DNA of 64,000 nucleotides, taken from the NCBI RefSeq assembly GCF_001644035.1, contig NZ_LUUG01000051.1, forward strand, positions 1 through 64,000, read 5' to 3'. The DNA comes from Methylomonas methanica (GTDB taxonomy: Bacteria > Pseudomonadota > Gammaproteobacteria > Methylococcales > Methylomonadaceae). A program made the position numbers and the translations under genes. Under the pieces are notes generated by a model. It was not told the origin of the DNA, searched no databases, and saw nothing but the letters and a program-made list of their open reading frames with translations. Below are positions 17,013-24,721 of the stretch, in pieces. Each line of letters opens with the position of its first letter. Positions within the stretch are counted from its first letter, which is position 1.

Positions 17013-17591
17013 CTAAACGAAACGCAATTTGGCCAGGATCAGACCGACCACGAATCCGAGCATCAAAAAACTCCAGGACACCAGGATGGTAATGCCGACA
17101 AATTTACATAAATCCCGGCGGATTTGTATCGGCAGGCCGTAGTAATAGAGTAATACGGTGGCGGATAGCATTAACGGAAACGGAAATAGCGAGATGAATT
17201 CCTTAAATTCCATCAACACGTTATGAAACAGCGGTCTATGAGCCAAGATCCAGTCGCGCGGCCCATCTTGGCCCCGGTAGCGCATGTAGATCCAATTGCC
17301 GCTGATCGCGCCGGCCAGATTCAGCAGGGTGGCGGCCAACAACCAGCGGCGTAACGACTCCAAATTGACTTTCATACCTTTAATCAACGGGAAAGCTCTA
17401 TGCGTTAAAAAGGTGCCGACCACTACCGCCAGAATGGCAGTTACGCCGTGGACGCCGGCTTTTAAGCTGTAGGCGGACGGAAACCAAAAATCCGTCACCA
17501 CAAGCGTGAGCAACAGCAAGAGTGCTATCAAAACCTGGCTGCGTATCAGAATCTTGCTGAAGTTATCGTGCGTATACTGCCCGGCGGACAT
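17013..17591 (-). CDS. Multi-pass membrane protein, first gene of the CopC-like operon
   Basis: 192 aa with four to five hydrophobic segments (about 17-33, 44-62, 81-100, 128-147, 160-187) and conserved-looking His residues (TDHNFS region, HRAFP, HRPLFHN). No family is assigned. It is the promoter-proximal gene of the leftward operon 17591-15557 and is divergent from nikR, sharing a 141-bp control region with it. Such placement makes NikR control possible. Confidence 0.7.
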   Translation of the reverse strand: MSAGQYTHDNFSKILIRSQVLIALLLLLTLVVTDFWFPSAYSLKAGVHGVTAILAVVVGTFLTHRAFPLIKGMKVNLESLRRWLLAATLLNLAGAISGNWIYMRYRGQDGPRDWILAHRPLFHNVLMEFKEFISLFPFPLMLSATVLLYYYGLPIQIRRDLCKFVGITILVSWSFLMLGFVVGLILAKLRFV

Positions 17592-17669
17592 GAAATGCCT
17601 CTGTCAAAAGTGGGCCGGAAAACCGGCGGAATGTTACCTGTTGCTGGAATCAATTCGCCTTGGCGGAGA

Positions 17670-17696
17670 CTGTCGAGACAGGCGTTGCGCTATAAT
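17670..17696 (+). promoter_or_regulatory. Putative nikR promoter with palindrome overlapping the -35 position
   Basis: The perfect palindrome ctgtcgagacag (17670-17681) lies 9 bp before a consensus -10 box tataat (17691-17696), 37 bp upstream of the nikR GTG start. A repressor bound there would block RNA polymerase. It does not match the E. coli NikR operator (gtatga-N16-tcatac), so the binding protein is unknown. Confidence 0.45.
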
Positions 17697-17732
17697 CCGG
17701 CATTTTTTAATAACAATAACGAGGAGCATACT

Positions 17733-18197
17733 GTGGAACGCTTCACCATCTCACTCAGCGACGAACTTGCCGCGCAATTCGACCAATGGATAGCCGCGCG
17801 CGGTTATTCGAACCGTTCAGAGGCTGTGCGCGATTTATTACGCAAGGAAATCGAAACCAAGCGTCTGGTTCAGGATCAAGCCATCTACAGTATTGCCACC
17901 TTGTCTTATGTCTACAATCATCACGAGCGCAATCTGGCGGAACGTCTGACCAATCATCAGCACGAAGCTCATGATCTGGTGGTTTCGTCGATGCATGTGC
18001 ATCTGGATCACGATGACTGCCTGGAAACTTTGTTCCTACGCGGCTTGACTGCGCAAATTCGGTCCCTCGCCGATAAAATGTCTGCCGAAACCGGCGTGCG
18101 GCACAGCTCGCTGAATCTAATTCCGGTCAAAATTGCCGCCCTGCAACATTCCCATCACGGTCACTCTTCTCACGCGCACTTTCATACGCACAGTTAA
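17733..18197 (+). CDS. nikR: NikR nickel-responsive transcriptional regulator
   Basis: 154 aa from a GTG start preceded by gagga. An N-terminal ribbon-helix-helix DNA-binding domain (FTISLSDELAAQFDQW, GYSNRSEAVRDLLR) is followed by an ACT-type metal domain. The four square-planar nickel ligands of E. coli NikR align with His77, His88, His90 and Cys96 here (MHVHLDHDDCLE), so metal binding should be intact. The C terminus carries an extra histidine-rich tail (HSHHGHSSHAHFHTHS), longer than in the E. coli protein and possibly a nickel store or second site. It should repress nickel-uptake genes when nickel is sufficient. The surrounding HupE and receptor genes are natural targets. Confidence 0.95.
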   Translation: MERFTISLSDELAAQFDQWIAARGYSNRSEAVRDLLRKEIETKRLVQDQAIYSIATLSYVYNHHERNLAERLTNHQHEAHDLVVSSMHVHLDHDDCLETLFLRGLTAQIRSLADKMSAETGVRHSSLNLIPVKIAALQHSHHGHSSHAHFHTHS

Positions 18198-18733
18198 AAA
18201 TCGACTAGCCCACTGACATTCTTTCAACTAAGCAAGACGTCGCAGAACCTAGGATTAAGAATGTTTTTTTTATTTTCATACAAAATCAGCCTCAATGTCT
18301 AGTTCCGTTTTCTGGTCGACTCGATTCAAGGGGGATTTCATAAGTGTTTCTATTAAAGCCGTGGACAATTCGATGGGGTTGTTGACGGCAAAAGCGTGTG
18401 GGAGCAAGCCCCGGTAAAGCTTGCGTTAAGCCGACGTTCTGGCTGGATAAACGCTTCATGGACAATTTCCAAGCCGCGGCGAGTAACTAAAATTAAGCTC
18501 GAAATTTTTAATTTCATATTTTTGCGGTATCATCGCACCCCTCTTCACCTTGCACTATGACTTGGGCTGATGTTACTGGGGCTGAATAGAAGAAGGTGAC
18601 ATCTCGCCGAAATGGGGGGCCTAGCCGGAGAAGGATGCTTTCTATTTCAAGGAGAGCAGTAGAGGTTTTTGAAGTTTGTGTTTTTAATTGAATCGATATT
18701 TAAACTAGCTTTTCTAATTTTCCCATAATCGTC
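18198..18733. promoter_or_regulatory. 536-bp region between nikR and the long HupE gene, with an inverted repeat
   Basis: No gene is supported. gatgttac (18569-18576) and gtgacatc (18596-18603) form an imperfect inverted repeat with a 19-bp spacer. caccttg and aaggtg nearby could also pair. It is a candidate operator or leader structure for the HupE-receptor genes. The half-site spacing differs from E. coli NikR boxes. The stretch around 18500-18535 is AT-rich and could hold the promoter. Confidence 0.3.
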
Positions 18734-20161
18734 ATGAAATCCAATCCCACAAGCAAATTCGCCGATACCGGACGCAGTCCGGGCAAGCTATTGCTATCGT
18801 TTGGATTGCCGCTGTTTCTCTTACTGGCCTTCCTGGGCAAACAATTTATCGGTTTTGACAGCATAGGTTGGCATAACGGTTTTAATCACCCGCTAATCGG
18901 TCTGGATCACTTGGTGACGATGTTGGCCGTGGGCATCTGGGCTGCGCAATTGCGCGGACAGGCTATCTGGATGTTGCCGCTGGCCTTCGTTGGGGTGATG
19001 AGTCTTGGCGGTTTGGCCGGTGCTGCGGGTATCGAGCTGCCCAGCGTCGAAGGCATCATCCTTTTATCGTGCGCGGTATTCAGCGTTCTGATTACCCGCA
19101 AGGTGCGTTTCAGCGCCAAAGTCAACGTGTTGATCGTGGCCTTCTTTGCGTTTTTCCACGGCTACGCGCACGGCCAGGAAATATCCACCTCGGCCAGTCT
19201 GATTTCATACACCTTGGGCTTTATGCTGGCGACTTTGCTGCTGCATGGCGCCGGCATCTTGGTAGCCAAACTGGTGGTATTCTGCGCAACCTGTCTGTTG
19301 ACTGCTATGTTTGCCAATGCGGCACTGGCTAAATCCTCGGATTCCGTCGATGAAGGTCGATTGAACGCGTCTGTCAAATTGGTCCACGATTCAGGTCTGC
19401 CGCAAACCGCCCCGTTCTGGCCGGCAATGCAGATAGCAGGAGGCGCAGGGGATGTTAACGCGCTCTCCCGGCAGCGAATACTCGCCGCCGAATCGAAATG
19501 TTGTCGAGACCAGCTAGGCAGTGTCCGATCACACAGCGCTTCCAGTGAATTAAAGTTATTAATCAGCGCCGCCAATGGCGCTGACCAGTCTCACAGCCAT
19601 CAGCTGCTCGCCAAAACCGAGCCTGCTCAGGGACTGGCTATTTGCCGGGATAGGGCCATATTCGATGGCGATCACCTGGTCAATGCCGGATTGGATTTCA
19701 AGCACTATTATCGGGATGTCAACCACACCCCCGGCAAACATCTGCTCAGCAACGGCGTCGGCCTCACTTCGCCGCCCGTTTCCAGTGTTTTAGCCCCGCA
19801 AGCGTTCCAAAATTCCTGCACCACCCCGAATTCATTCATTGAAGAGTCCGATCTTCAATCGAAATTTGCCCACTCTGATAGCGGCAATCTCCATACCCAA
19901 ACGATCAAACACTTCAGGCCTGATAGCGACGTTCGTAATCAAGATCCTGCCTGGCAATCCGTTCGCCGCAGCTTTGTTTGCCCTACTAAAGTTCTATCTT
20001 ACTTAACCGCCGACGCTAGGTCTCCAGGCGGCATTTTCAGAATTCATGTGCTTCCAGCAAGCCGAATTAGCTTGCCGTTTGCGATGTCAGTAAAACCGCT
20101 CGACCGAGCGATTCCCGTTCCAAACATAACAATAAAAATCAACGAAGTATTCAACTTATGA
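18734..20161 (+). CDS. HupE/UreJ nickel/cobalt permease with ~270-residue C-terminal extension
   Basis: 475 aa. Residues 1-200 form a complete HupE permease: about six membrane helices, the motif HPLIGLDH near 52-59 and FHGYAHGQE near 140-148, both metal-binding signatures intact. HupE proteins normally end near residue 200. Here the frame continues for about 270 hydrophilic residues rich in Ser, His and Asn, with paired Cys (KCCRD) and no domain I recognise. A chance open frame of that length is unlikely, so this may be a real extension, a fused remnant, or an overlapping feature. No strong ribosome-binding site precedes the start. Confidence 0.75.
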   Translation: MKSNPTSKFADTGRSPGKLLLSFGLPLFLLLAFLGKQFIGFDSIGWHNGFNHPLIGLDHLVTMLAVGIWAAQLRGQAIWMLPLAFVGVMSLGGLAGAAGIELPSVEGIILLSCAVFSVLITRKVRFSAKVNVLIVAFFAFFHGYAHGQEISTSASLISYTLGFMLATLLLHGAGILVAKLVVFCATCLLTAMFANAALAKSSDSVDEGRLNASVKLVHDSGLPQTAPFWPAMQIAGGAGDVNALSRQRILAAESKCCRDQLGSVRSHSASSELKLLISAANGADQSHSHQLLAKTEPAQGLAICRDRAIFDGDHLVNAGLDFKHYYRDVNHTPGKHLLSNGVGLTSPPVSSVLAPQAFQNSCTTPNSFIEESDLQSKFAHSDSGNLHTQTIKHFRPDSDVRNQDPAWQSVRRSFVCPTKVLSYLTADARSPGGIFRIHVLPASRISLPFAMSVKPLDRAIPVPNITIKINEVFNL

Positions 20162-20169
20162 GGAAAGCA

Positions 20170-20238
20170 ATGCACACCCTAACCCACGTCCGCCGTGCCC
20201 ATATCTTTTATGCGCTAACACCTGTTAACGGTCAGTAA
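20170..20238 (+). CDS. Possible 22-residue leader peptide
   Basis: A short frame begins 8 bp after the HupE stop with its own aggaaa site and ends in TAA 10 bp before the next receptor start. The peptide begins MHTLTHVRRAH, with three His in eleven residues. It could be a leader peptide coupling translation of the receptor gene to conditions in the cell, or simply chance. Its exact fit between the two genes is the only support. Confidence 0.3.
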   Translation: MHTLTHVRRAHIFYALTPVNGQ

Positions 20239-20248
20239 AGGAGCTGAA

Positions 20249-22468
20249 ATGAATCCGTATACCGCAATGATGAAAAAGAAACCTTTGATTGTCGCCCTGG
20301 AAATCATTTTGGGTCTAAGCTGCACGACCCTCCAGGCGGCACCCGGCACGGAGCAGTCAGAACAACAGGCCCAGTCCGAAGCTGCCGATACCACCGAAAA
20401 ACCGGCCAAAGCCAAGGCTATGGCTAAGGCCGAAAAAACCGAAGAACTGGGCGCGGTGGAAGTGGAAGAAGACGGCCGCGGCAAAAACCTGATCGGCATT
20501 GCCGGCTCGGCCTCGCAAGGCGAAGTCAGCCAAAAGCAATTCGAAAATCGTCCGCTATCCCGCAATGGCGAACTGGTGGAAGTGATTCCGGGTGCCGTTG
20601 CCACCCAGCACAGCGGGTCCGGCAAAGCCAATCAATACTTTCTACGCGGCTTTAACCTGGATCACGGCACCGATTTCACCACCTATGTGGACGGCATCCC
20701 GATGAACATGACCACCCATGCTCATGGCCAGGGTTACATGGACATCAACAGCATCATTCCCGAGCTAGTGAAAAAGGTTGAGTTTGGTAAAGGGCCGTAT
20801 TACGCGGAAGTCGGCGACTTCTCGGCAGCGGGTTACGCCAAAATGTTCAGCATCGATAAACTGGATCAAGGTATCGCCAAATTTACCGCCGGTTCCTTCG
20901 ATTATTACCGGACACTGGTGGCCAATTCCAGCAAAGTTGGCGACGGCGATTTGCTGTATGCCGGCGAATTCAATTTGTACGACGGCGTCTGGGAAGTGCC
21001 GGAAGATTCGAAGAAATTCAACGGCCAGCTACGCTACACGCTGGACCGCGGCGACTGGGGCATGGCTATCAACGGCAAGGCCTATACCAACAGCTGGACC
21101 GCTACCAATCAGATTCCGCAGGCGTCCATTGATAATCGCGACATTGGTTTGTACGGCAGCATGGACCCCACCGATGGCGGCGAGACCAATCGTTATAGCG
21201 TGTCCGGCAGCTTTTGGAACCAGGGCGATAACTGGAAAAACGACGCCAATATTTACGCGGTTTATACCGACTTGAATTTGTTTTCCAACTTCAGCGGCTT
21301 TACCCGCGGCGCCGGTGGCGACCAGATTTTGCAAACCGAGCGCCGAGTACAAACCGGCGGTCATTTCGAGCATACCCGCTACAACAAGCTGTTCGGTTTT
21401 GAAATGGACAACAGCATCGGCCTGCAATTTCGTAACGACCAGATCATGGATTTAGGGTTGTACGAAACCGAAGCTCGGCAAATCGTCAACACTGTCAGCA
21501 AGAGCAATGTCGGCGTGACCACCGTGGGCACCTATTTCAAAAACACCACGCATTGGCACGATAAAGTTCGCACGATCGCCGGTTTGCGCGGTGACTTTAT
21601 CAACAATAATGTCGAAGTGTTGTCCAGCGGTAGCGGCACGGCCGAGACCAATGCGGCCAACTCCGGCAGTCGCGGCAAGGCCATGATCAGTCCGAAGCTG
21701 AGTTTGGTGGTCGGTCCCTGGTACAACACCGAATATTTCGCGAATATCGGTTACGGCTACCATTCCAACGATGCCCGCGGCACCACGTTGCAAGTGCATC
21801 CGGTGACCGGCACCGATCTGGATCCTGACGGCAATGCGGTCAGCCCACGGATTCGTCCGGCCGCGTGGTCGCGAGGCGGTGAAGTTGGAGCCCGCACGAA
21901 TATCATCCCCGGTTTGAACAGTACCTTTGCCTTGTGGTGGCTGCAATCCAGCGAAGAATTGGTGTTCGTCGGCGATGCCGGTACTACCGAAGTCAACGGT
22001 AAATCGCAACGTTACGGTATCGAGTTTACCAACTACTACAAACCCACCGAATGGCTGACGCTGGACGCCGACTATGCGTTGACGACCGCGCAATTCAACA
22101 AAGCCCCTGACGGTGCCACCAATAAATTTATCCCTAATTCAGTCGGCCGGGTAATTAGTGCCGGTGCACTTATCGAAGCGCCCAACGGCTTATTCGGTAC
22201 CCTGCGTTTTCGGCATTTCGGCAGCGTACCGTTGGATGAATCCGGCGCGGTTTGGGCCGGCGACACCAACATCGTTAACCTGGGAGCGGGCTACAAGCAA
22301 AAGCAATACAAATTCGAGATCGACATCTTCAATATCCTGGGTTCGCAAAGCAACGATATTGCCTACAACTACGAATACAACTATCCGAACGGCGTCGCCG
22401 GGGCCGGCCTTATGAAACATCCGGTAGAACCGCGCATGGTGCGCGGCACCATCACCGTCAATTTTTAA
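20249..22468 (+). CDS. TonB-dependent outer membrane receptor with His-containing plug
   Basis: 739 aa. A signal peptide (cleavage near QAAPG, residue 31) is followed by an Ala/Glu/Lys-rich linker and then the plug domain (YFLRGFNLDHGTDFTTYVDG, PMNMTTHAHGQGYMDINS). The beta-barrel ends in RGTITVNF with terminal Phe. The HAHGQG plug loop, facing the ligand side, is typical of a receptor subfamily of unassigned substrate and could contact a metal complex. It has an aaggag ribosome-binding site and sits between a HupE permease and a HupE/UreJ_2 permease (11-bp gap downstream), so it is probably the outer-membrane step of the same metal route. Confidence 0.9.
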   Translation: MNPYTAMMKKKPLIVALEIILGLSCTTLQAAPGTEQSEQQAQSEAADTTEKPAKAKAMAKAEKTEELGAVEVEEDGRGKNLIGIAGSASQGEVSQKQFENRPLSRNGELVEVIPGAVATQHSGSGKANQYFLRGFNLDHGTDFTTYVDGIPMNMTTHAHGQGYMDINSIIPELVKKVEFGKGPYYAEVGDFSAAGYAKMFSIDKLDQGIAKFTAGSFDYYRTLVANSSKVGDGDLLYAGEFNLYDGVWEVPEDSKKFNGQLRYTLDRGDWGMAINGKAYTNSWTATNQIPQASIDNRDIGLYGSMDPTDGGETNRYSVSGSFWNQGDNWKNDANIYAVYTDLNLFSNFSGFTRGAGGDQILQTERRVQTGGHFEHTRYNKLFGFEMDNSIGLQFRNDQIMDLGLYETEARQIVNTVSKSNVGVTTVGTYFKNTTHWHDKVRTIAGLRGDFINNNVEVLSSGSGTAETNAANSGSRGKAMISPKLSLVVGPWYNTEYFANIGYGYHSNDARGTTLQVHPVTGTDLDPDGNAVSPRIRPAAWSRGGEVGARTNIIPGLNSTFALWWLQSSEELVFVGDAGTTEVNGKSQRYGIEFTNYYKPTEWLTLDADYALTTAQFNKAPDGATNKFIPNSVGRVISAGALIEAPNGLFGTLRFRHFGSVPLDESGAVWAGDTNIVNLGAGYKQKQYKFEIDIFNILGSQSNDIAYNYEYNYPNGVAGAGLMKHPVEPRMVRGTITVNF

Positions 22469-22478
22469 GGATAGCCTG

Positions 22479-23585
22479 ATGAGATATGGTTTAAGCCATG
22501 GCGCTATCGGCCTGCTTGCAGTGTGGTTGATGTTGCAAACAACCTGGGTATATGCCCATCCACCGGGCCTGAGCTCGTTGGATATGACTATTAAACCTGC
22601 GCAAATCGACGCCAAGGTGACCTTTGCCTTGCAAGACATCGAGGCCTTTGCGCCGATGGATAGTGATTTGGACGCGGAGGTGACCGACGCCGAGCGCGAA
22701 GCCGCCAAGCCCACTATTGCCAAACTACTGGCCGCGCAATTGCGCGTAAACATCGATAGCCGGGATGTTTTGCCTAGCGAACCTGGGCAAGTCAGTTTCG
22801 ACGATCAAAATAATGCGCGCGTGGAACTGCACTATGCGGCAGCGCCGCAAAACGCCTTGTTAGTGCAGTCGAAGTTTTTGGCTTTGCTGCCCGACGGCCA
22901 CCAACAGTATTTGACGGTCAGAGATGCCAACGGCAAAGCGCTTACCGAGAAAATGCTGGGCAAACACGACGATCAACTCAGTTTACCAATCGCCAACGCC
23001 GCGGCAGCGGAGTCCCCCCAAGCTCCGTTCGCGGCGTTTGGCGATTTTTTTAAACTGGGCATCGAGCATATCGTCACCGGATACGATCACCTGTTGTTTT
23101 TATTTGCGCTGCTGGCGGTCACCCACAGCTTCTGGCCGGCTCTAAAGATCATCACGTTTTTCACGATAGCCCATTCCATCACCTTGGCCTGCGCGGGACT
23201 TAACTTGATCGAACTACCCAGTAGTTTTGTTGAGCCGTTTATCGCCGCGACAATTATCTACGTGGGTGTGGAAAACATCATCCGTGGCGACCATCCCAAG
23301 GGCCGGCATTGGCTGACTTTCGGGTTTGGTTTGATTCATGGTTTTGGTTTTGCCGGGGTGTTGCAGGAAATGGATATTAGCTCCGGCGATACCGGCATTC
23401 TGCTGCCTTTGTTGTCGTTCAATTTAGGCATAGAAACCGGACAAATTGCCGTCGCCTCTATCGTGTTGCCAATGATCTGGTGGCTGAACAATAAAGTCGA
23501 GACTGCTGAGAAATTTCTAAAGGCCGGCTCGATTGCGGTCAGCCTGATGGGTGCATTCTGGTTGGTGGAGCGGACTATGCTGTAA
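22479..23585 (+). CDS. HupE/UreJ_2 family membrane protein with periplasmic N-terminal domain
   Basis: 368 aa. A signal peptide ends VYAHPPG. About 160 residues of soluble periplasmic domain (beta-rich, acidic) are followed by six or seven membrane helices carrying the HupE_UreJ_2 signatures GIEHIVTGYDHLLFLFALL, TFFTIAHSITL and LIHGFGFAG. Histidines and Asp in the membrane part are the expected metal path. It is a nickel/cobalt permease candidate for the inner membrane. It lies 11 bp from the upstream receptor gene, hence the same operon. A 7-bp perfect hairpin with tgtt loop (23599-23616) follows. Confidence 0.85.
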   Translation: MRYGLSHGAIGLLAVWLMLQTTWVYAHPPGLSSLDMTIKPAQIDAKVTFALQDIEAFAPMDSDLDAEVTDAEREAAKPTIAKLLAAQLRVNIDSRDVLPSEPGQVSFDDQNNARVELHYAAAPQNALLVQSKFLALLPDGHQQYLTVRDANGKALTEKMLGKHDDQLSLPIANAAAAESPQAPFAAFGDFFKLGIEHIVTGYDHLLFLFALLAVTHSFWPALKIITFFTIAHSITLACAGLNLIELPSSFVEPFIAATIIYVGVENIIRGDHPKGRHWLTFGFGLIHGFGFAGVLQEMDISSGDTGILLPLLSFNLGIETGQIAVASIVLPMIWWLNNKVETAEKFLKAGSIAVSLMGAFWLVERTML

Positions 23586-23598
23586 GTACAACCGAACA

Positions 23599-23616
23599 GC
23601 GGGTCTGTTGACCCGC
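23599..23616 (+). terminator. Hairpin between HupE/UreJ_2 and ExbB-like genes
   Basis: gcgggtc and gacccgc pair perfectly around a tgtt loop, 14 bp after the stop. There is no T-tract, so it could attenuate or mark an mRNA processing end rather than fully stop transcription. Confidence 0.4.
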
Positions 23617-23799
23617 CATAACCCCGTAAGCCCGGCCCACACTGGCCGGATTAATCCTTATCCGAAAAAAATGGTTCATGCGAGCCACGGATTGCTATTG
23701 CCTGTCGTTTCGGTAAAGCGGTAATTGGTTTTCAGATAAGAGATTGAGATACAAAGATTTTTTAATAAAACAATAACAATTTTATAGAGGAGGAAGGCC

Positions 23800-24408
23800 G
23801 TGGAACTCACCAATATGCTAGAACGAATTTTGTACATGATCTCGTCATCGCTATACCTGCCGGTATTGCTGATCGTTACCTTGTTGGCTGCCTATTCGGT
23901 ATACACCTGCGGCCGTCTGGCGCAGGAGTGGTTGGAGCGGCGCAGGGCCGGCTCGCGCACCGTGCGCCTGTTCAATCTCGATCTGGCCGTCGCGCTGGGT
24001 CGCCAGCAACGCGCCAACGCCGCGCCGCTGGACGTGGAACTGGAACTGTTGCTGCAAACCCATGAGCATCGGCAATTGATCAAGCTGGATCAGGTGCGCT
24101 TTGTGATCAAGCTCGGCCCGGCGCTTGGTCTGATGGGTACTTTAATTCCGATGGGTATTTCTCTGGCCGCATTGGCGCAAGGCAATATCCCGAGTATGGC
24201 CGGCAGCATGGTCACCGCGTTTACCGCCACCGTGACCGGCCTGGGTTGCGGCGTGATTACCTATCTTGTGGCATTGGTGCGCGAGCAATGGCTACGCGCT
24301 GATTTTGCCGCGATGCGCCATCAGGCCGAACTGGCCGCCAGCCGGGTATTGGACGTGCAAGACTTGGCTATCGAGGAGGACGGCCATGCGCTATCTGAGA
24401 CGCTCTAG
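23800..24408 (+). CDS. MotA/TolQ/ExbB-family proton channel protein
   Basis: 202 aa from a GTG start with a strong gaggagg site. One N-terminal membrane helix (about 15-37) is followed by a cytoplasmic loop and the paired family helices, with the hallmark GPALGLMGTLIPMG (about 103-116) and TAFTATVTGLGCGVITYLVAL (about 139-159). These proteins form pentameric proton channels that energise TonB or other envelope partners. There is no ExbD gene; instead it is coupled (23-bp overlap) to a DUF2149 gene whose product has ExbD-like topology. The same ExbB-like/DUF2149/CobN-like set occurs in Bacteroidetes hmu heme-uptake operons. Confidence 0.88.
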   Translation: MELTNMLERILYMISSSLYLPVLLIVTLLAAYSVYTCGRLAQEWLERRRAGSRTVRLFNLDLAVALGRQQRANAAPLDVELELLLQTHEHRQLIKLDQVRFVIKLGPALGLMGTLIPMGISLAALAQGNIPSMAGSMVTAFTATVTGLGCGVITYLVALVREQWLRADFAAMRHQAELAASRVLDVQDLAIEEDGHALSETL

Positions 24409-24721
24409 TCTGCATCGCAATAGCGAGCCGTTGGAAGATCCGATCGCCGGCGTCGCTAACCTGTTCGACGCCAGCGTGGTGTTCATCGTCAGCATGATGG
24501 TGGCCTTGTTCATGGCCTACAACATGCTGGACCTTATGAACCCCGAATCGACGGTGACGATGACCAAGGAGAACGCCGATGGCACGATGGAGATCGTCAG
24601 TAAGAAGGGTTCGCAGATCAAGGTATCCAAAGTCACCGACCGCAAACTCAGCGGTTCCGGCGAGCGCTTGGGGACCGCCTATCGCTTGAACGACGGCAAG
24701 GTAGTTTATGTGCCGGAATAA
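24386..24721 (+). CDS. DUF2149 protein, ExbD-like topology
   Basis: 111 aa. The start at 24386 is chosen because gaggagga lies directly upstream and the longer frame overlaps the ExbB-like gene without a site. A short cytoplasmic part (LEDPIAGVANLFDASVVF) leads into one membrane helix (about residues 29-47) and a small periplasmic domain rich in Lys/Val (KGSQIKVSKV). The order and size mimic ExbD/TolR, and an Asp lies at the start of the helix. It overlaps the CobN-like gene by 14 bp. The likely role is partner of the ExbB-like channel, delivering energy to the chelatase-like protein or receptor. This role is inferred. Confidence 0.85.
   Translation: MRYLRRSSLHRNSEPLEDPIAGVANLFDASVVFIVSMMVALFMAYNMLDLMNPESTVTMTKENADGTMEIVSKKGSQIKVSKVTDRKLSGSGERLGTAYRLNDGKVVYVPE

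Noticed and set aside
19162-19575. Leftward 137-codon frame opposite the HupE tail
   Set aside because: No ribosome-binding site, signal or domain; low-complexity appearance and overlap with a longer frame. Kept only as a possible reason why the tail frame stays open.
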